Source: Embiotoca jacksoni (lineage: Eukaryota > Chordata > Actinopteri > Embiotocidae). Taken from it: 64,000 nucleotides of DNA. Positions 1 through 58,832 of the stretch are shown one piece after another. The stretch lies in assembly GCA_022577435.1 (NCBI GenBank), contig JAKOON010000012.1:13324085-13388084 (forward strand), read 5' to 3'. Within the stretch, counting starts at the first letter, position 1. Each line of letters begins with the position of its first letter. Both the position numbers and the translations under genes were made by a program. Under the pieces are notes generated by a model that did no database searches, was not told where the DNA came from, and was given only the letters and a program-made list of their open reading frames with translations.

Positions 1-3000
1 TGGAAACTCTGACTGTTTTGAACAGCTTTCTGAGGTGTATTTGTATGTAGGTAGTTTTTAATTTTTTTTTTTTTTTTTTTTTTTTAATGCAGGCATAAAC
101 GAAAGCAAATTTCTCTCACTTGCATTAGAAAAATCATCAAAAATGTGCACTGCAAACAAATTTTCTCTTTCAGTTTTGTTGGTTTTGGTCACAGACTTTA
201 GTTTCTTGCTCATGAAACCAGCCTCTTTAGTCTAACACAAAAAGTTTTGATTGTTAATCAGACCTCTTTGGTTGCGGGTCAAAAACTTTTTGTTGCAAGT
301 TGAATTGGACATAATGAGTAGGATCTATGGTGATGGATGAAAGAAAAGTTTCTATTGGTGGGTTTAACTTGGATCCACAGCATGGCTACGCGCTCCCTCG
401 ATCCCATTGTATACACTCAACAGGAGAGGACTGTGCATTAAGCTGCATGGAGATCAGTTGGTTTTATTTTGCTCTTTTTTTTTTTTTTTTACTGAAATGC
501 TTTTAGATGTAGAACTTATTCTCCATTTGTTCACATTTTATGTTCTTAATGCCATGTTGGTCCCCTCAGCGGCATATACCTGGGGCTATGCTGATCATAA
601 TCCACCGGTACATACTGTTTTCTAACTCTTAATGCCACTGAAGAGTGGTATGTTGGTAAAGAGTTAGGAAACCGTATGACGCCGTTAAAATGAGCTGCAC
701 ATGTCGCCGAAGGAATCTGCACCGCTTGTGGCAAACCGTAGTTGTAACCTCGTCGGCTTCAACTACCTCAGTGGCAGAAAGCTAGTCTCATTAGATTTCA
801 TTTACAATGTTACACATTGGTAGCTAACCTTATCTAACAGTCATGTCTCTGACAAAGTGTGTAATGTTAGTCCACAGAGGGCTCTCGTGTCAAGATGGCA
901 GCCAATTAATGCCTTTTTTTGAAAAATGAGCCCAACTACATGACAGTGACGACATGAAATATTAATATAATAGAAACCATCACAAAGTGAAAATCACGCT
1001 GCTAAATTTAAAGACGTTTCAATAAAAGAGATCAATGTAATGTCAACTGACCTGTGACCCATGTATAGTGTGCGCACAGCCATGCTGTGGATCCAAATCA
1101 AACCCACCAACAGAAACCCTCTCTCCTGCATCAGCACAGATCCAGCCCATTACGTCCAAGCAAAGGTTTTTGACTCACAACCAAATAGGTCTGATTTCAC
1201 AATCAAAACATTCTTTGACACAATAAAGAGACTCATTTCATGAGAAAAATTCTCAAGTATGTTTCCAAAACCGTAAGTGTGAGAAATTTTCTCCCAAAAC
1301 TGTCTTTTATGCTTGCATAAAAAAACAACAACACAAAACTACCTTCACCATGACTGTGAAACACAAACATGTCATGTGGTGTTGGATACTGGAGAAGAAT
1401 ACCTTTTAAGATAATATACGTAGTACAATGAATAGTTTCCAGAATCAAAGATGGACATAATGGTAAAATCTTAAATCAGAACGCCTTGAGCAGCGTGTTG
1501 TGTCTTTTGCTGGTCCCACACAGGACAGATTTATGATTCATGAGAAGCATTATAAGATCCCTGTGTTTGAAGTGCACCAGCGAACATTCTCCCTCATGCA
1601 GGTTTGAGCAAAAATCCCTTTAATTAATCCAGATGCAGGAAGCTCACTGCTGGGTACAGCCACGGCACTCCAAAGTCTCCCATTCTGCTGCGACGGTAAT
1701 TGCAGTCAAGGTCATAGATGGTTAGGTTTCAGTACACTGTTCAAGTGGAAGGGATTGAATCAAAGGGCTCTGAGAGGGTCTAATCCTTGCACTGGAATGG
1801 CTTTGATTGCGTCAGGGAGCAATTAAGCATAGGTGCGTGTATGTTTGGTCAATATATCGGTCACTGAGAGTCGCTGTGGCACGTATGAGCACTTTGAAAG
1901 TCGGGTTGCAAGTTATTTTAATGCCACATGAAACGCAGAGTTTTTTTTTCCCCATGTTTTACCACGCACAGTTGAAGCAGAACTCCCAGTTTACACCTGG
2001 GATGTTGAAAGGCTGAGTACAGATTTAATTCTGTTGGATTAAATGTGTAATATGTAGTACTCCTAATATGAAAGTGGCTGTTTTGACAAGGATTTAGGCT
2101 TCACTGAGGCCAAACCGTTTTATTTTAGTGTCTAATGCAGCCTGTCGGAGTGTACTTCTGTCCCTCTTGCAGACACCCCCCCCCCCCCCCGACTCCCGCG
2201 AAATAAGCATCACACAGTTCGGTCACAGATAGTCAGCAGGTTTGGGGCGCCTAATGAGGGGCTGCCTTGTTTTTGTTGTAAACTGTGTGTCTGTAAATAA
2301 CGTGTAAATGACAAGTCGTCCTTGCATGCCAGCCACCCAGGCCACACACATGGATTGACATTGTAAAGCACACACACAGGCACGTATATACACACTCATT
2401 ACAAACCAGCCCTTTCAGCAGTCCCAGAGATTGTGGTGCCAAACTCTTTGTTTAGAATGCATTCATGGTTTGGTCATTATTTGCTCGCCCAATTTTGGAT
2501 GTACAAAAACAAACCTTTCATTTTTAGTTCTTCAGAAAATTTGGAAAGGCAGAGCTTTGACTGACAGCTTTGTTATATGTCATCAGATGACACAATTTCT
2601 GGATAAGCCATTGTGTTAAAGGAAACATGGCAAAATAGCCCAACTAATGTTATTTTTTTCTTGCCATGAAAGACAATATGACAAAAACAATGTCAGCAAT
2701 TTATCTTTCTCATAAGCAAAGGGTATTATTTTGATTGTCGCGCATGAACACTTCTCTGCGCTACAGTTTTGAGGGGGTCGGTGTGTTTCATCAGATGTGC
2801 CATGTGTGTCTTTCCTGATAAGAACTGATAATCTGACATTCAGAGCCACCTCTTGTTGTGATTGGCCAAATGGGTTGAAGTGTGAGAAAGTAAGCACTCT
2901 CTTTCTTTCTTTGTAAAATTATTTCCTTCACTTTTTGTGCGACCAACTTTGTACAAGGCCATAAATATGTTCTAGATTGTTGTCTGAAAATGGGTTCAGT

Positions 3001-4519
3001 TTTAATATTCAAACAATCATTTCATTGGCTGTAAAAACGATAAACTCTTTTCCCTTCTCATCTGTTTGGACAACGTTTCACAAGAACTAGTTGTTTTCAG
3101 CCCAGATGAACAATGCTGTCATGTTAGTTTGTTTTAAAAAGCTTCTTTCATCCTTGTCATAATTTTGCTTGCTTGCTTGCTTGCTATAGCTGACACTACT
3201 TGAAGACAGAGTAGTCATATCGTTGTACAGTAAGAGAGAGCAACATTCACAACTAGAGCTTTTCAAAGACCCGGAAAACTGGAAAAAAACAAAACAAATA
3301 GAGCCTACGCACCTCCACGCAACCACACATGTGCATTGTACTGCATGTAAACATCCACACACACCCCCGGGCAATACACGTATACATGCAGAAGCGCACG
3401 CATATAAACACCGTATGGCCACAAGGGCAGCCGGCTCACAACCGCTAACGCAACCATGAGATAATATTAGCTGTCTATAAAATGCCAGGTGATATTTTTA
3501 AATACGAATCGGGGGTCATGAACTGCTGCATAAAAGACCATCATAGAGCGACTCGGCTCCGAAAATACCCCGGAAGTCTAACTTCAGACCTGGATAGGTG
3601 CCTGTGGGGTATTTTTGGGTCTCGTGTTTACAGCTGTTTGTTCAGTGGCAGCAGTGCCAAGAGGTTAGTAGGGTACCCACTTTAAGAAGTTCAAATAGAC
3701 TGAAGTCCATGTTGTTGAATTGATGGTTATTTTTGACCGAGGATGGCCCGGAGGTACGCTTCTTAGAACAGAGAAATGTTCATTTATTCATGTTAAACTG
3801 AGGTATGGTGACATCAAGATGAATAAAGAAGGCCAAGATCTAAAGACTTTCTCCATAGAAGAGACTTAAATTTTACAGGATGAAAAAACATGTTTTTAAG
3901 AAACCTGTATATGCTACAGAAATGTCCTGCAATGCTAGCACAAAGTTAAATCAGCGTTTTTAATCATCTAAATAAAGAGACATACTGGTTCATAGTTCTT
4001 AGGCTCAGGTTGATGCTCTTCACTCCCAACAATAAACTCCACAAATCCCTACAGAAATCGGAGGTTTACATGAGTAACGCTGTTCCCAGACTTTGTTCTT
4101 CAGTCAACTATCTTAACCTGCCTGTGGGAGTCAAATGTGAAAGCCCGATTATTGCTTCAGTGAATCATCTTTAATTCTCTGCCACTTTTACAAAATATCT
4201 TGCTGTATTTCAAAGTAACATTTTCAGATTCTGAAGCAGTTATAAAACAAAAAGAAAAGTACTTCTGTAGATTTTTAGTTAGGTGCAGTTATTTTCCTTA
4301 AAATGTTTGTAACTAACCGCTGTTCGTACCTCGCCGATGTTGTTTACTGTGGGCCTATGTGGGTTAAGAAGTGCTCTGTACTATATCTGTCTTCTCAGAA
4401 CTTAGACTTCATCTTCCTTTCCTTCCTTCATCCTTGCGCTCTTGGAGCTCCTCACCCTACCCCTTCTTCCTTTGTAGTTTTCCACTAACATCCGTTTGTC
4501 TGCTCTTCTTCCTCCACAG
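1..4519. other. grb10 5' flank or first intron, no gene recognised
   Basis: AT-rich single-copy-like DNA with a T24 run (62-85), a C15 run (2176-2190), a short (CTTG)n at 3168-3184 and the hairpin at 611-678. No CpG-rich promoter or first exon of grb10 could be picked out, although one must lie here or upstream. Confidence 0.6.
611..678 (+). other. 68-nt imperfect hairpin
   Basis: Arms 611-630 and 659-678 pair at 19 of 20 positions (one U-C mismatch, one G-U when read as + strand RNA). A second stem, TGCCACT/AGTGGTA, lies inside the loop around GAAG. The size is compatible with a small fold-back element or a microRNA-like precursor. No known microRNA was recognised. Confidence 0.55.
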
Positions 4520-4594
4520 GTTCTGCGGTGTCCATCTTGTATCGAAACCGATCCAACCAGACGAGCTGAGCGAAAGAGCTGGGAAGCTCACACC

Positions 4595-49458
<44,864 letters not shown>

Positions 49459-52400
49459 CACCTTCGGATCATCTGAACCCATGACCCCCAACACTTGACC
49501 TGACTCTGCCTAAAACAAACAAAACGAAAAGAACCTTTCGGTTGGTTGGTTCTTTTTGTTTTTATCTTTATAAGAAGCTGGTGAATTGACTGATGTTTCA
49601 TTGTTGTTGTTTTATATTGTTGTGAGTCAACTGGAGACTGCTGGCTGGCTGGATTTCTTTTGATTTCCAAGGAGGTTTGAGGAGTCGGACGCACAACTTG
49701 CTCATGAGGTTCCTCATTTAAAGGAAAGAGAAGATAAAGGAAATGAACACTGCCATTTGTGTCAATACTGTTGCAGAATCTTCCACAATCTCGCTACCAA
49801 TAGTCTTCAATAAGCATGGACCCCTCAAGGTTTTACCATACAGCTCAAGTGTAGACTGTATTTCCCTCCAACTGGACAATCAGCAGGACAATTCAAGCTT
49901 TTGTGTGGACCACTCTGCTCTCTTAGAACAAACAGCCTCCTCATTCAAAGTTTTTATCCAACACCCTCAAAGAATATACCGCAGATGGAGAGCTTGTTGT
50001 CTGTTAGTTTTGTACACATTGAAGTGGGCGTGGCCTTTGACGGTGCATGACCTCTCCACCTGCGCATTACTAAACTGTGAGACGGTGCCACTGCCCTCTA
50101 GTGTCATAGGAATGCATGGACATGACCTAATTCAACATGGATAAGATTTGGAGGCACCACAAAGTTTCGTTTTTTTTTACATTAGAAAGTGAAGAAAATG
50201 GCTAAATCACACAACGTTTTTAGTGGCGACTATAAAAATCTGCATTGTCCACCCTCAGAAATGTATCTTCTCATCTCAGACCACACAGGGTTTCTTTTCT
50301 TAACGATGCATCAAGTGCAGTTTTGTATTGTTAGCAATATTCTCTTTAGTGGTTTGGTTTAAAGTCTACCGTTTGCATTCTGGATATTTGTAACTCTTCA
50401 TATAAGCTACAAGATCATTCTGTACTCATTATTTTACTGCTCACTTTAGTTCCTTGAAGTATTTTCCAGGCAACGTCCCATTTGCATTGATCAAAGTATG
50501 GTGTCATTCAGGGTAAAAAAGCTAGAATGAGTTTTGGTGATTGTAATGTTTGACAATTGAAACTAGGTACCGTGGAGGAAATTGCAGCTGAGTGCAGGGG
50601 TTTTATCCATTTAATTTCTCAGCAGGCAAATGCGTACTAATCGATAATATATGGCTGAATAGGAAGTGTTCATATTTTTGTCCGAGTTGCTTCATCACAG
50701 CACAGGGAAGGAAAACCTCTTCCATTTCCTTTGATAATTTTACTCAAATAACTGTTAGCAAATCTTGTCAAGGAAAATGTCTTCAGCCCAGAGATGCAGC
50801 AGATCCTGAGAGGATTACTAGTCCCAGGTCTGGTACCTCTTTTCGCACACGTTTCCATATATTACCTCCTCTATCTGTCGGAAGTCAGTGAGATGCTGTC
50901 AAACATAAACATGGTTTAGTGTGCTCTGACTCTGTGCATTACATTCCATACAATGTGGCCTTTTTCTACCTGGAAGTACTTGTAAACAAACAGTATCACG
51001 TATACATTTACTACCCAGCAGAATCCAGACAGCCTGTCAGCAGGAAAAAAAACAACAACAACTAGCTGCAACAGTGTGGATAAAACGCGTAACGAGAAAA
51101 GTTTGGGACCGATCTGAATATTATAAACAAATGATGCCTGCATCTTCTTATCCTCCTTACCTACTCTCATTACACTTTCTTCAGCCAAGTGAATACAATT
51201 AGTAGTGTGGCAACAACATTTTTTTAAACTTTAGGACTCCTACTTTTGACTGCAACAATGCCACAGGGCCCATTTTGATTTGACTTTACAGACTTGAACA
51301 TGATGTGTTTTTGAGTGACGATAATGAGAACAGAGGGCATACAGCTCATACGGAGTTTGTTTTAGGGCCTACTTTTTGTCCCAGACAGTGCAATTTGAGA
51401 AGAAAATCAGTTGTTTTGCAAATGCTAGCAAAGGTCATTCAAAAAAAAGTACTTTACAGGAGGTTCTCTTTGTGTTTGGCCACGTCCACAATGGAGCTCC
51501 TGCAATTAGTTCTAGTGAAAGGAAGATTTTGGTGCAGTGTCTCTAGAAGGATCAACTTGCTCGAATAGATAGCGATACTGTCTGGCAGGACAGAGGTAAA
51601 TGGATAACTCTTGAAGGGCAAAACTCAGCCATCTCAAATTCTGAGAAAATATAGATAAAGGCTAGAAATTCTTGGTTGATTTTTTTTTTTCCTCATCCTT
51701 GATTTGTCACCTCACACGAGCTGTTGTTGATGAATTAGGCTCAGAATGACCCTCATCACAAACTGCAGTTTGGTTTTTTTTAGTCCAAGGCTTGGTGGTA
51801 GCTTTGTTTAGGCAACCAGCCAGCAGATTATTGGAGATCTATTTGTACTTCTGTACATCAACAGCCATCTTTTATTTACCAGCAGGTTGTCTTAAGGTAT
51901 ATCAAACTGTCCTGAGTTGCAGAATAGCAGCACTATATTGACACACTGTGCATGTTCACCATTATTTATCTATTAAGATGCAATTACTTTTTTTTGTTGT
52001 TTTTATTGTTGCAGCAAAATCTATTTATTTATCTGGATGTGACTGATTACTTGAAAATTTTAGATTTATTTTTCTCTGCGCTGTTCTGTATTGTTTTATT
52101 TTGTCATTACCATGAAATGATTTACCAGTGTGATTTTTATTATAATTGTAATGCATTAGCCTATATTGATGTATTTTTGTTTTTGTTTTGATCATTCAAA
52201 AAGGTTTTTTTTGTTTTTTTTCATCATCAACACTTGTTATGAAGTGATGTTTAAAGCACACTGGCATCCGTATCATTAACATTGTCATACCAGTAGATGA
52301 CAAGTGGAATGTTGTGAAACCGAAGACAAAAACTACCAGGGTTTCCCAAAGCATTAGTCATTAAATTGATTTATTTTTTACCCTTTTTAATTACCGTGCT

Positions 52401-54345
52401 TATTTCTCCCAGATCTGTAGAAAAACAAAAATTAAGAATTCCAACACTTGCATGTTGAAAAATCACCAGATTTCTCATCACCACTGTCTTCTGGTGACCT
52501 GAAATAGAGAAAAATAGACGTGAAATTATGCAATGAATCCACAAATGTTTTAGGAAACTGGGTCCAGCAGGCCTCAACATTCTCATAATTCACTGTTTAA
52601 ACATCTTGCCTTGAAGAAAGAATTGTAGAAATTTAGATGTAGGACAAAAACTTTACATTTAAGCTAAATAAGCACAAAATTAAAATGCATAGAAATTAGA
52701 CATAATTAAACAAATTTATAACAACAGACACAGTAAAGCGTTGTCGCAAATTCCTCTGCATCAATTTTACCCTGAAAACTGCAACAAGTAGCTCCTATTT
52801 CACGTTATTCAAACCTCACCAGAGCATCATTGTTAGATGGGTTATAGCATTGTCATCCTCCTGAGAATGAAAAAAGTGAGTTTTATCATTTTGCATGAAT
52901 GTGCATATGCAGTTTATTGTGTAGGGATTCTGTCACTGATATTTTACATGGGGATATTTGGAGGAATCTGAATTTTAGCAATACATAAACACTTTCACAG
53001 TTGCTGAAAGTCATCTTGAGCTATTGAGACATCACTGGCATGTTGATACTCGCTGTTTACCTTTCTCTTTACATCCTTAACATTATTTTTTTCTGACTGA
53101 TGTGAAATGTAGCAGGTGTTGTATGTGAGCGCCAGGTCAGGTGGTCATATTTGCAATTTTTTTTTTAACTAAATCTAAATGCAAAAGGTAAATTCAATTC
53201 GTGAAAACATGGACAAATAACTAACAGGAATGAATGTAACTGGGTTGCTCAGGGCTGACTTGGAGCATGTTAAAAAAAGCTACTGGTCCATCAAAAGACT
53301 TTTAAGTACGTGATAATGATGGACTCCATCTACAGTACAATGGTGCTTAATTAAGCGAACACTTTTCTCCATTGTGTGCACCACAAATCTGCTTGTTGTG
53401 ATTACTTGAAAAATATACTTGCAAGAAAATGGAGTAGGTCCAGTACTATTTGATGATTACATTTAGTTTAATAGTGTTTTTTAATGTAATTGTTTAAGCT
53501 GTTTATTAAAAAAAAAAAAAGCCTAAAATACTCACCTGGCTACCTGAGCTGATTCGAGCTCCAAAATGTTACCAATTTAATCGCAGTCATCACATTGGAC
53601 AACAACAGCCAAACAACTCATAAGTTACAAAATTTCCATGCCATTGATTCTGGTAATTTAGAAGAAGTTACAATCTAATCCAATCATTTTAGCATAATAA
53701 TTATATTTCACAGATGTATCAATCAAACAGACACTGAAGAGTATAAATGAAATCACTGACAGTGGAACACGGTGTCAGTTTTGGTAGCCAGGTAACGTAA
53801 CCACAGATGGTGCCTCTGATGACCCCTCCTCCTGTGCACAAACCAGGCCTAACCTGCAGACCGAATGTCAAAGCTACCGTTCATGCTCACACTTGCAGTT
53901 TAATAAGTACTTGATAAACACAATTCGGAAACAGAAAATTTGGCAATGAGTGCTTGTTCATCCAGCTGCAGTTTTGATCTTTTTTGGGAGCTCAAACTGA
54001 ATTGGCCCTGATCCTGCAAAGATGGATTGATATTGTGTGCATTTTCATAACATTGTCACAATGCAAGATACCATGGCTGTACAAATGAGTAAAGTAAAAA
54101 AAAAATATCTATATATGAAAATATAAACTGTTATGTATTTCAGGGAATGCAAAAAAAGAAAACGGTAACTTATCTCTTTTTGTAAGAGAGAGCGCCTGTA
54201 TTCATAATGTGCTTTGCTTCAATCTGTACATAGGTGAATGGCTTATAAATCTTAATTGTAACCTTTTCAGGTATTTTTGTACAAATAAGGGACTGATATA
54301 TTCTGTTTATTGTAATTAGAATAAAACATTAATACATTGATATAA
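49459..54345 (+). other. grb10: grb10 3' UTR (probable)
   Basis: About 4.9 kb of AT-rich sequence follows the stop, with no further exon signal and few transposon remnants, which fits one long 3' UTR. It contains an AU-rich element (ATTTATTTAT, 52023-52032) and a Pumilio-type site TGTACATA (54225-54232). An internal ATTAAA at 53505 could end a shorter form, though the A-run after it is genomic. The 3' end is inferred from the poly(A) signal at 54320. Confidence 0.6.
54320..54325 (+). terminator. poly(A) signal, likely main 3' end of grb10
   Basis: AATAAA is followed about 30 nt later by a GT/T-rich element (GTGTTTGTCTTTATG, 54359-54373). This is the usual arrangement for cleavage between them. 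Confidence 0.6.
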
Positions 54346-55477
54346 AAAGAACTACACTGTGTTTGTCTTTATGTAGGGCAACATCTACTAACCAAAGAAA
54401 GTAACTCTACCGCATTATATTTCTTTGCAGTGTTACGAACCATTCTGCATACACACTGGTTGTAAAAACAATTGTTCCTTATTTAAGTTCCTATGCTGAG
54501 CCAAACACATCGTCGGGTCATCTACTAAATTCTACAGCAAGAGTAACTCTTAGTTTTTCCACTAGATGGTGCAATGATTCAACAAGTTAAAGGTCTAATA
54601 ACCTGAAGTTTTTCTAAAAGCACCTGATTAACTTCATTCAAGAAATAATCTACCAAGAAATGTTTATCAATGAATCCTGTAAATACACCGATACCAACAA
54701 AATCAGGTTTAACATTGAGAACACTGAGAGCTGACCCTTTGACACCATTTGTGTCACACCCTTTGGATTATCAGTCATGCAAAAGTAGTGAGGTTCCAAG
54801 GCTTAAAATTTTGTTGTGGGCAAAGAAAAAGATTAAAGATTAACATGTCTGAAGCTTTGCAGGCCGCTGCTAAAGTAACTACATAATCTTTTACACAAAT
54901 ATTCCAGAACAAGGTTAGTTTCCTATACTTTTTATTTTCCAGAACTTCATAAAGTTCACTATTCATCGACACTGTGATAGACTAGTAGTCACTTACCTTT
55001 GAAGAATTTCTGAGCTGTAGTTTGAATCGTGAAACAAGCGACACTGTCCTATATCTACACTACTTGACATTCTTGTCGTTTTGGCTGTACGTGGACTAAA
55101 TATATGATGAAGTGCTGTATATCAGTATTTAGAGTGTTTCTGTTTGTACATTGCTGTCCCTGAGATTGCCTTTGGACACTTTGTCAGCTTGACACCCTGA
55201 ACAGATAACAAATACTGAGGGAAGAAAACAGAATTTAAACACATGCATTTTATGTCTGTGTATCAACTAAAAAAAAAATCAAATAGCAGATATATTTTCT
55301 TTGCATACTGGCATAAGAATCAGATTAGACCTACAGTAAGATATTTGCATTTGAGATTCAGATTTGTAGTACTTTTTGTCACCTTTCTCTTATGTCAAGT
55401 TATTGAAAGTTCAACTTAGTAAAAGTGCATGCTGTGGCCTCTGAGCACACTGCCTTCGGCAGTCTAGAAAGCATTAG
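54346..55477. other. intergenic DNA between grb10 and the transposon cluster
   Basis: AT-rich. I see no gene, RNA or clear repeat. Confidence 0.7.
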
Positions 55478-55655
55478 GTGTGAATGAGAGCGTGAATGGT
55501 CTTTGTTTCCGTCTGTCTCTATGTGTTGGCTGTGATAGACTGGCGATCTGTCCAGGGTGTATCCTGCCTTCGCCCTAAGTGAGCTGGGATAGGCTCCAGC
55601 ACCCCCCGTGACCCTGTTCAGGATAAAGCGGGTATAGATAATGGATGGATGGATG
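55478..55655 (+). mobile_element. SINE 3' half
   Basis: Starts GTGTGAATGAGAGCGTGAAT, continues through GGCGATCTGTCCAGGGTGTA and CAGGATAAAGCGGGTATAGA, and ends in (ATGG)n. It is the same family as 19543-20013, truncated at the 5' side. Confidence 0.7.
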
Positions 55656-55781
55656 TTTCTAAGAGAGGTACTATCAAGCACAGGAGGAAAAAAAACATTT
55701 TCTCACTACCAACAGGATTTTGAATAATTGTTTCGTTGTGAGTCGAGCTGAGAAAGGCCAGCTCACGCTAGAGGAAAAGCC

Positions 55782-58600
55782 ATGTCTCAAAACGCAGAAT
55801 CAGTAAGCTGCATGGAATGTAAACGACTGCATGACATGATAGCACAGTTTGAGAAAAAGATTTAAACAATGCATCAAATACGTGAGCGTGAGCGATTCAT
55901 TGACTCTGTAGCAGCCAACATACAAAATGAAGGTGGTTAGACATATTTTCATAGGCGGGGCTACAAATGTCGACCCTCCTGCCACAGACTTGGCTGACAC
56001 TCTCCCCTGGATATGACCTAATGTCACTGGACCAGCTGGGCAGGCTCTGTGGACTTAATCTGACGTCGTCCGAAACTCTGAATTAGCAGCTGAGGCTGCT
56101 GCACCTGCCTTTTCTGGAGACATATCGTACTGGCATCACACTGGAGCGAGGGCGAAAACATCAGCGAGAGCAAGAGAAAAAGCCCCAAAATCACTGCTAG
56201 ATCGAGAGCCAGAAGAGACACTGTCAAAGTCACACAGGAACCGGGTGCTGTTTTGATAGGGGACGCCATAACCAAGCATGTTAAAATGCTGTGTTGTGTT
56301 TGGATAACACAACTGTCAAGGAGTTAACGGAGCTAGTACCAGTTATACTCTCAACTCGTCCAAGAAGTCTGAGGGTTATCATCCACACAGGGTCTTTTGA
56401 CATCCTGCGCGAAAGAACGGGCTCTAAGACTCTGAAAAAAGATTTCACAGTGCTGCTGAAAACGCTGAGTGACTATCAATCGCAAGATGTGTTTATTTCT
56501 GGACCAATTCCTACTTGCAAGAAAGGAAGTGAATCATTCAGTAGACTCCTTATCCTGACTATATGGCAGACATCAACATGCCTCAGCCATGGGATACGTT
56601 TTATTGACAATTTTAACACTTTCTGGAACTGTAAGGAGCGCTTCCAACCTGATGGTGTTCATCTGAACTTTACTGGATCTTGACTTCTCTGCACCAACCT
56701 ATGTCATGTCCTTGGAGTGCCGTACGAAAACAAGATGAGGACCAAGAACAGCTGGATCTCTCGCCCATGCAGGACACGCAGGACAGAGCAACAAACATGG
56801 CCAGATTTGGTAATGTGAAAATGCCCAAGGGCCAACGGTCCCTCCTAACACTTTTTGAACCATAAATGTTACATACAAATGCACTGTTCTGTAACAATTT
56901 TAATCACAATGACACAACAATTGTAATTTCTTCAATTCAAAATGTAACCAACTGTAAACCATTCAGCGGGACAAATATCCAAAAACAATTCTGCGTTTCA
57001 TTCACATCTAGAGAGTCAGATAACAAAGAGCAGGCTGTCTGTAATAGCTAAAACGTCCATGAAGCTGATAAATATCTTTACCTCAGGTTAATTTTAATAA
57101 TGATTTACTATGGGTAATGAAATGTTGTCTGTTAACATTTAAGTTCAAAACATGAAACTTGCTTTGATCTTTCACACAAGATCATTCTGAAAGTAATATA
57201 TTGTTTGATAGTGCTGGCAGGCCATAAATAATATATTTTACGACGAAACCTGTGGGTGTATGAAATCTGACCTTGGCCATCAACGTACTCAACATTATTT
57301 CTGCTGGAACTCTGAGTTGATCTCACTTGGTATCACCAGATATGTTGGGTTAATTCTGAATGGAGACTTGAATATATGGAGACTATTCATGTTAATAACA
57401 AGACTGACCACAAAGCTATAGAGCTTAAAAATTTTACTTGACAGCTTTGAACTGACCCAACATGTAAAGGAAGCTCCCCACCAGCATGGTTACACTCTGG
57501 ATTTAATGATAACAAGAGGGTGACACATGGATCATGTTTCAGCATGTGAATTACCTATCTCTGAGCATCACTGTATATCTTATGATGTGATTGTAACCAT
57601 GCTAAAGACTAAAAGGGAAATTTTGGTTCAAAAGAGACTCCTTGATGAAAGGGCTGAAGCTACATTTTCTGAGATGATGAGATCAATTGAGCCATACAAT
57701 CACGAGTGCTCTTTAAATGACATGGTTGATCACTTCAATAACACTCTGTTGTCTGTTTTAAATACTGTTGCTCCTTTAAAGGTCAGAAAGAAGTCGACTG
57801 CTGGGAACTCAAGAATATTGTTCTCCACGATTGAGCAGCTACTCAACACTCGCCCCGCCCTCCTGCAGGTCTCGGCATCAAAATGTGAAGTACTGGCACT
57901 GTTCTTCAGAAACAAAGCCATTTCAATCAGAGCCAGTATTGCTGCTGATGTAAACACAGACAAACTCCAAAAATCTTGTAACACAGATGCATTTCTAGCC
58001 GACTGGACTACTGTAATGCACTTTTTATTGGCCTACCAAAGAAAACAACAGATAGACTTCAGCTCATCCAAAACACCGCAGCTCGAGTATTAATCAAAAC
58101 TAAGAAAAGAGAGAACATCAGTCCAGTTCTGGCTGCTCTGCACTGGCTGCCTGTAAGACAAGACACAGGGTTGACTTTAAGGTCCTCCTCCTCACATACA
58201 AAGCTCTTAATGGGCTCGGACCGAGTTACATCTCTAACTCTCTGGTGAACTACGAGCCTTCAAAAACATTGAGATCATCTGCTGCTGGTTTATTGGAGGC
58301 TCCCAGCAACAGCTGAAAGAACATTGGGGATTCAGCTTTTGTCAGCTACGCTCCAAAGCTTTGGAACAAACTACCTGTAGATATCAGGGAAGCTAGCTCA
58401 GTTAATACTTTTAAAAGAAAGCTCAAAACACATCTCTTTACTTAAGCCTTTAACTAGCAACTCTAAAACTCTCTTGCACTTGCCTGCACTTAAACTACCG
58501 CGCCTTTGAAATGCATGTTGTTTATTTTATATTTGAACTCTTTTTGTGTTTAATTTCATTAACTTCACCTGCCTCACTTTCCTTAACATTGGGATGTCAG
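55782..58600 (+). pseudogene. CR1/L2-type LINE remnant, internally deleted
   Basis: In order: an ORF1 start MSQNAESVSCMECKRLHDMI with a Cys pair, soon stopped. An esterase-like ORF1 segment (56291-56683) has IIHTGSFDILRERTG, FISGPIPT, IRFIDNFNTFW and DGVHLNFTGS. An endonuclease trace GDLNIW lies near 57357, with HGYTLDLMITRG near 57490. A joined region follows (57527-58093). The 3' end of the reverse-transcriptase ORF is marked by HWLPVRQD-, ALNGLGPSYIS- and KLKTHLF-like segments (58130-58445). The catalytic reverse-transcriptase core is missing and stops and frameshifts are frequent. Start and end are approximate. Confidence 0.75.
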
Positions 58601-58832
58601 GTGGTGTGCTGCCATTTTCTGTTTTTCTTTACTAATTCCTGACCATCTCTTCACCATTCCTTCTGTCCTATCTTCTTTCTTTCTAAAAAACACATTAACC
58701 CAATAACATTAAACAGTTCTTTGACTGCTGATTGACCAACATTACTTGAATTAGCTACCCCTATTTATTGAACTTCCAAATAGTAGTTGATTAAATATTA
58801 TCACGAGGATTCTGTTTGTATTTGTACTGGGG

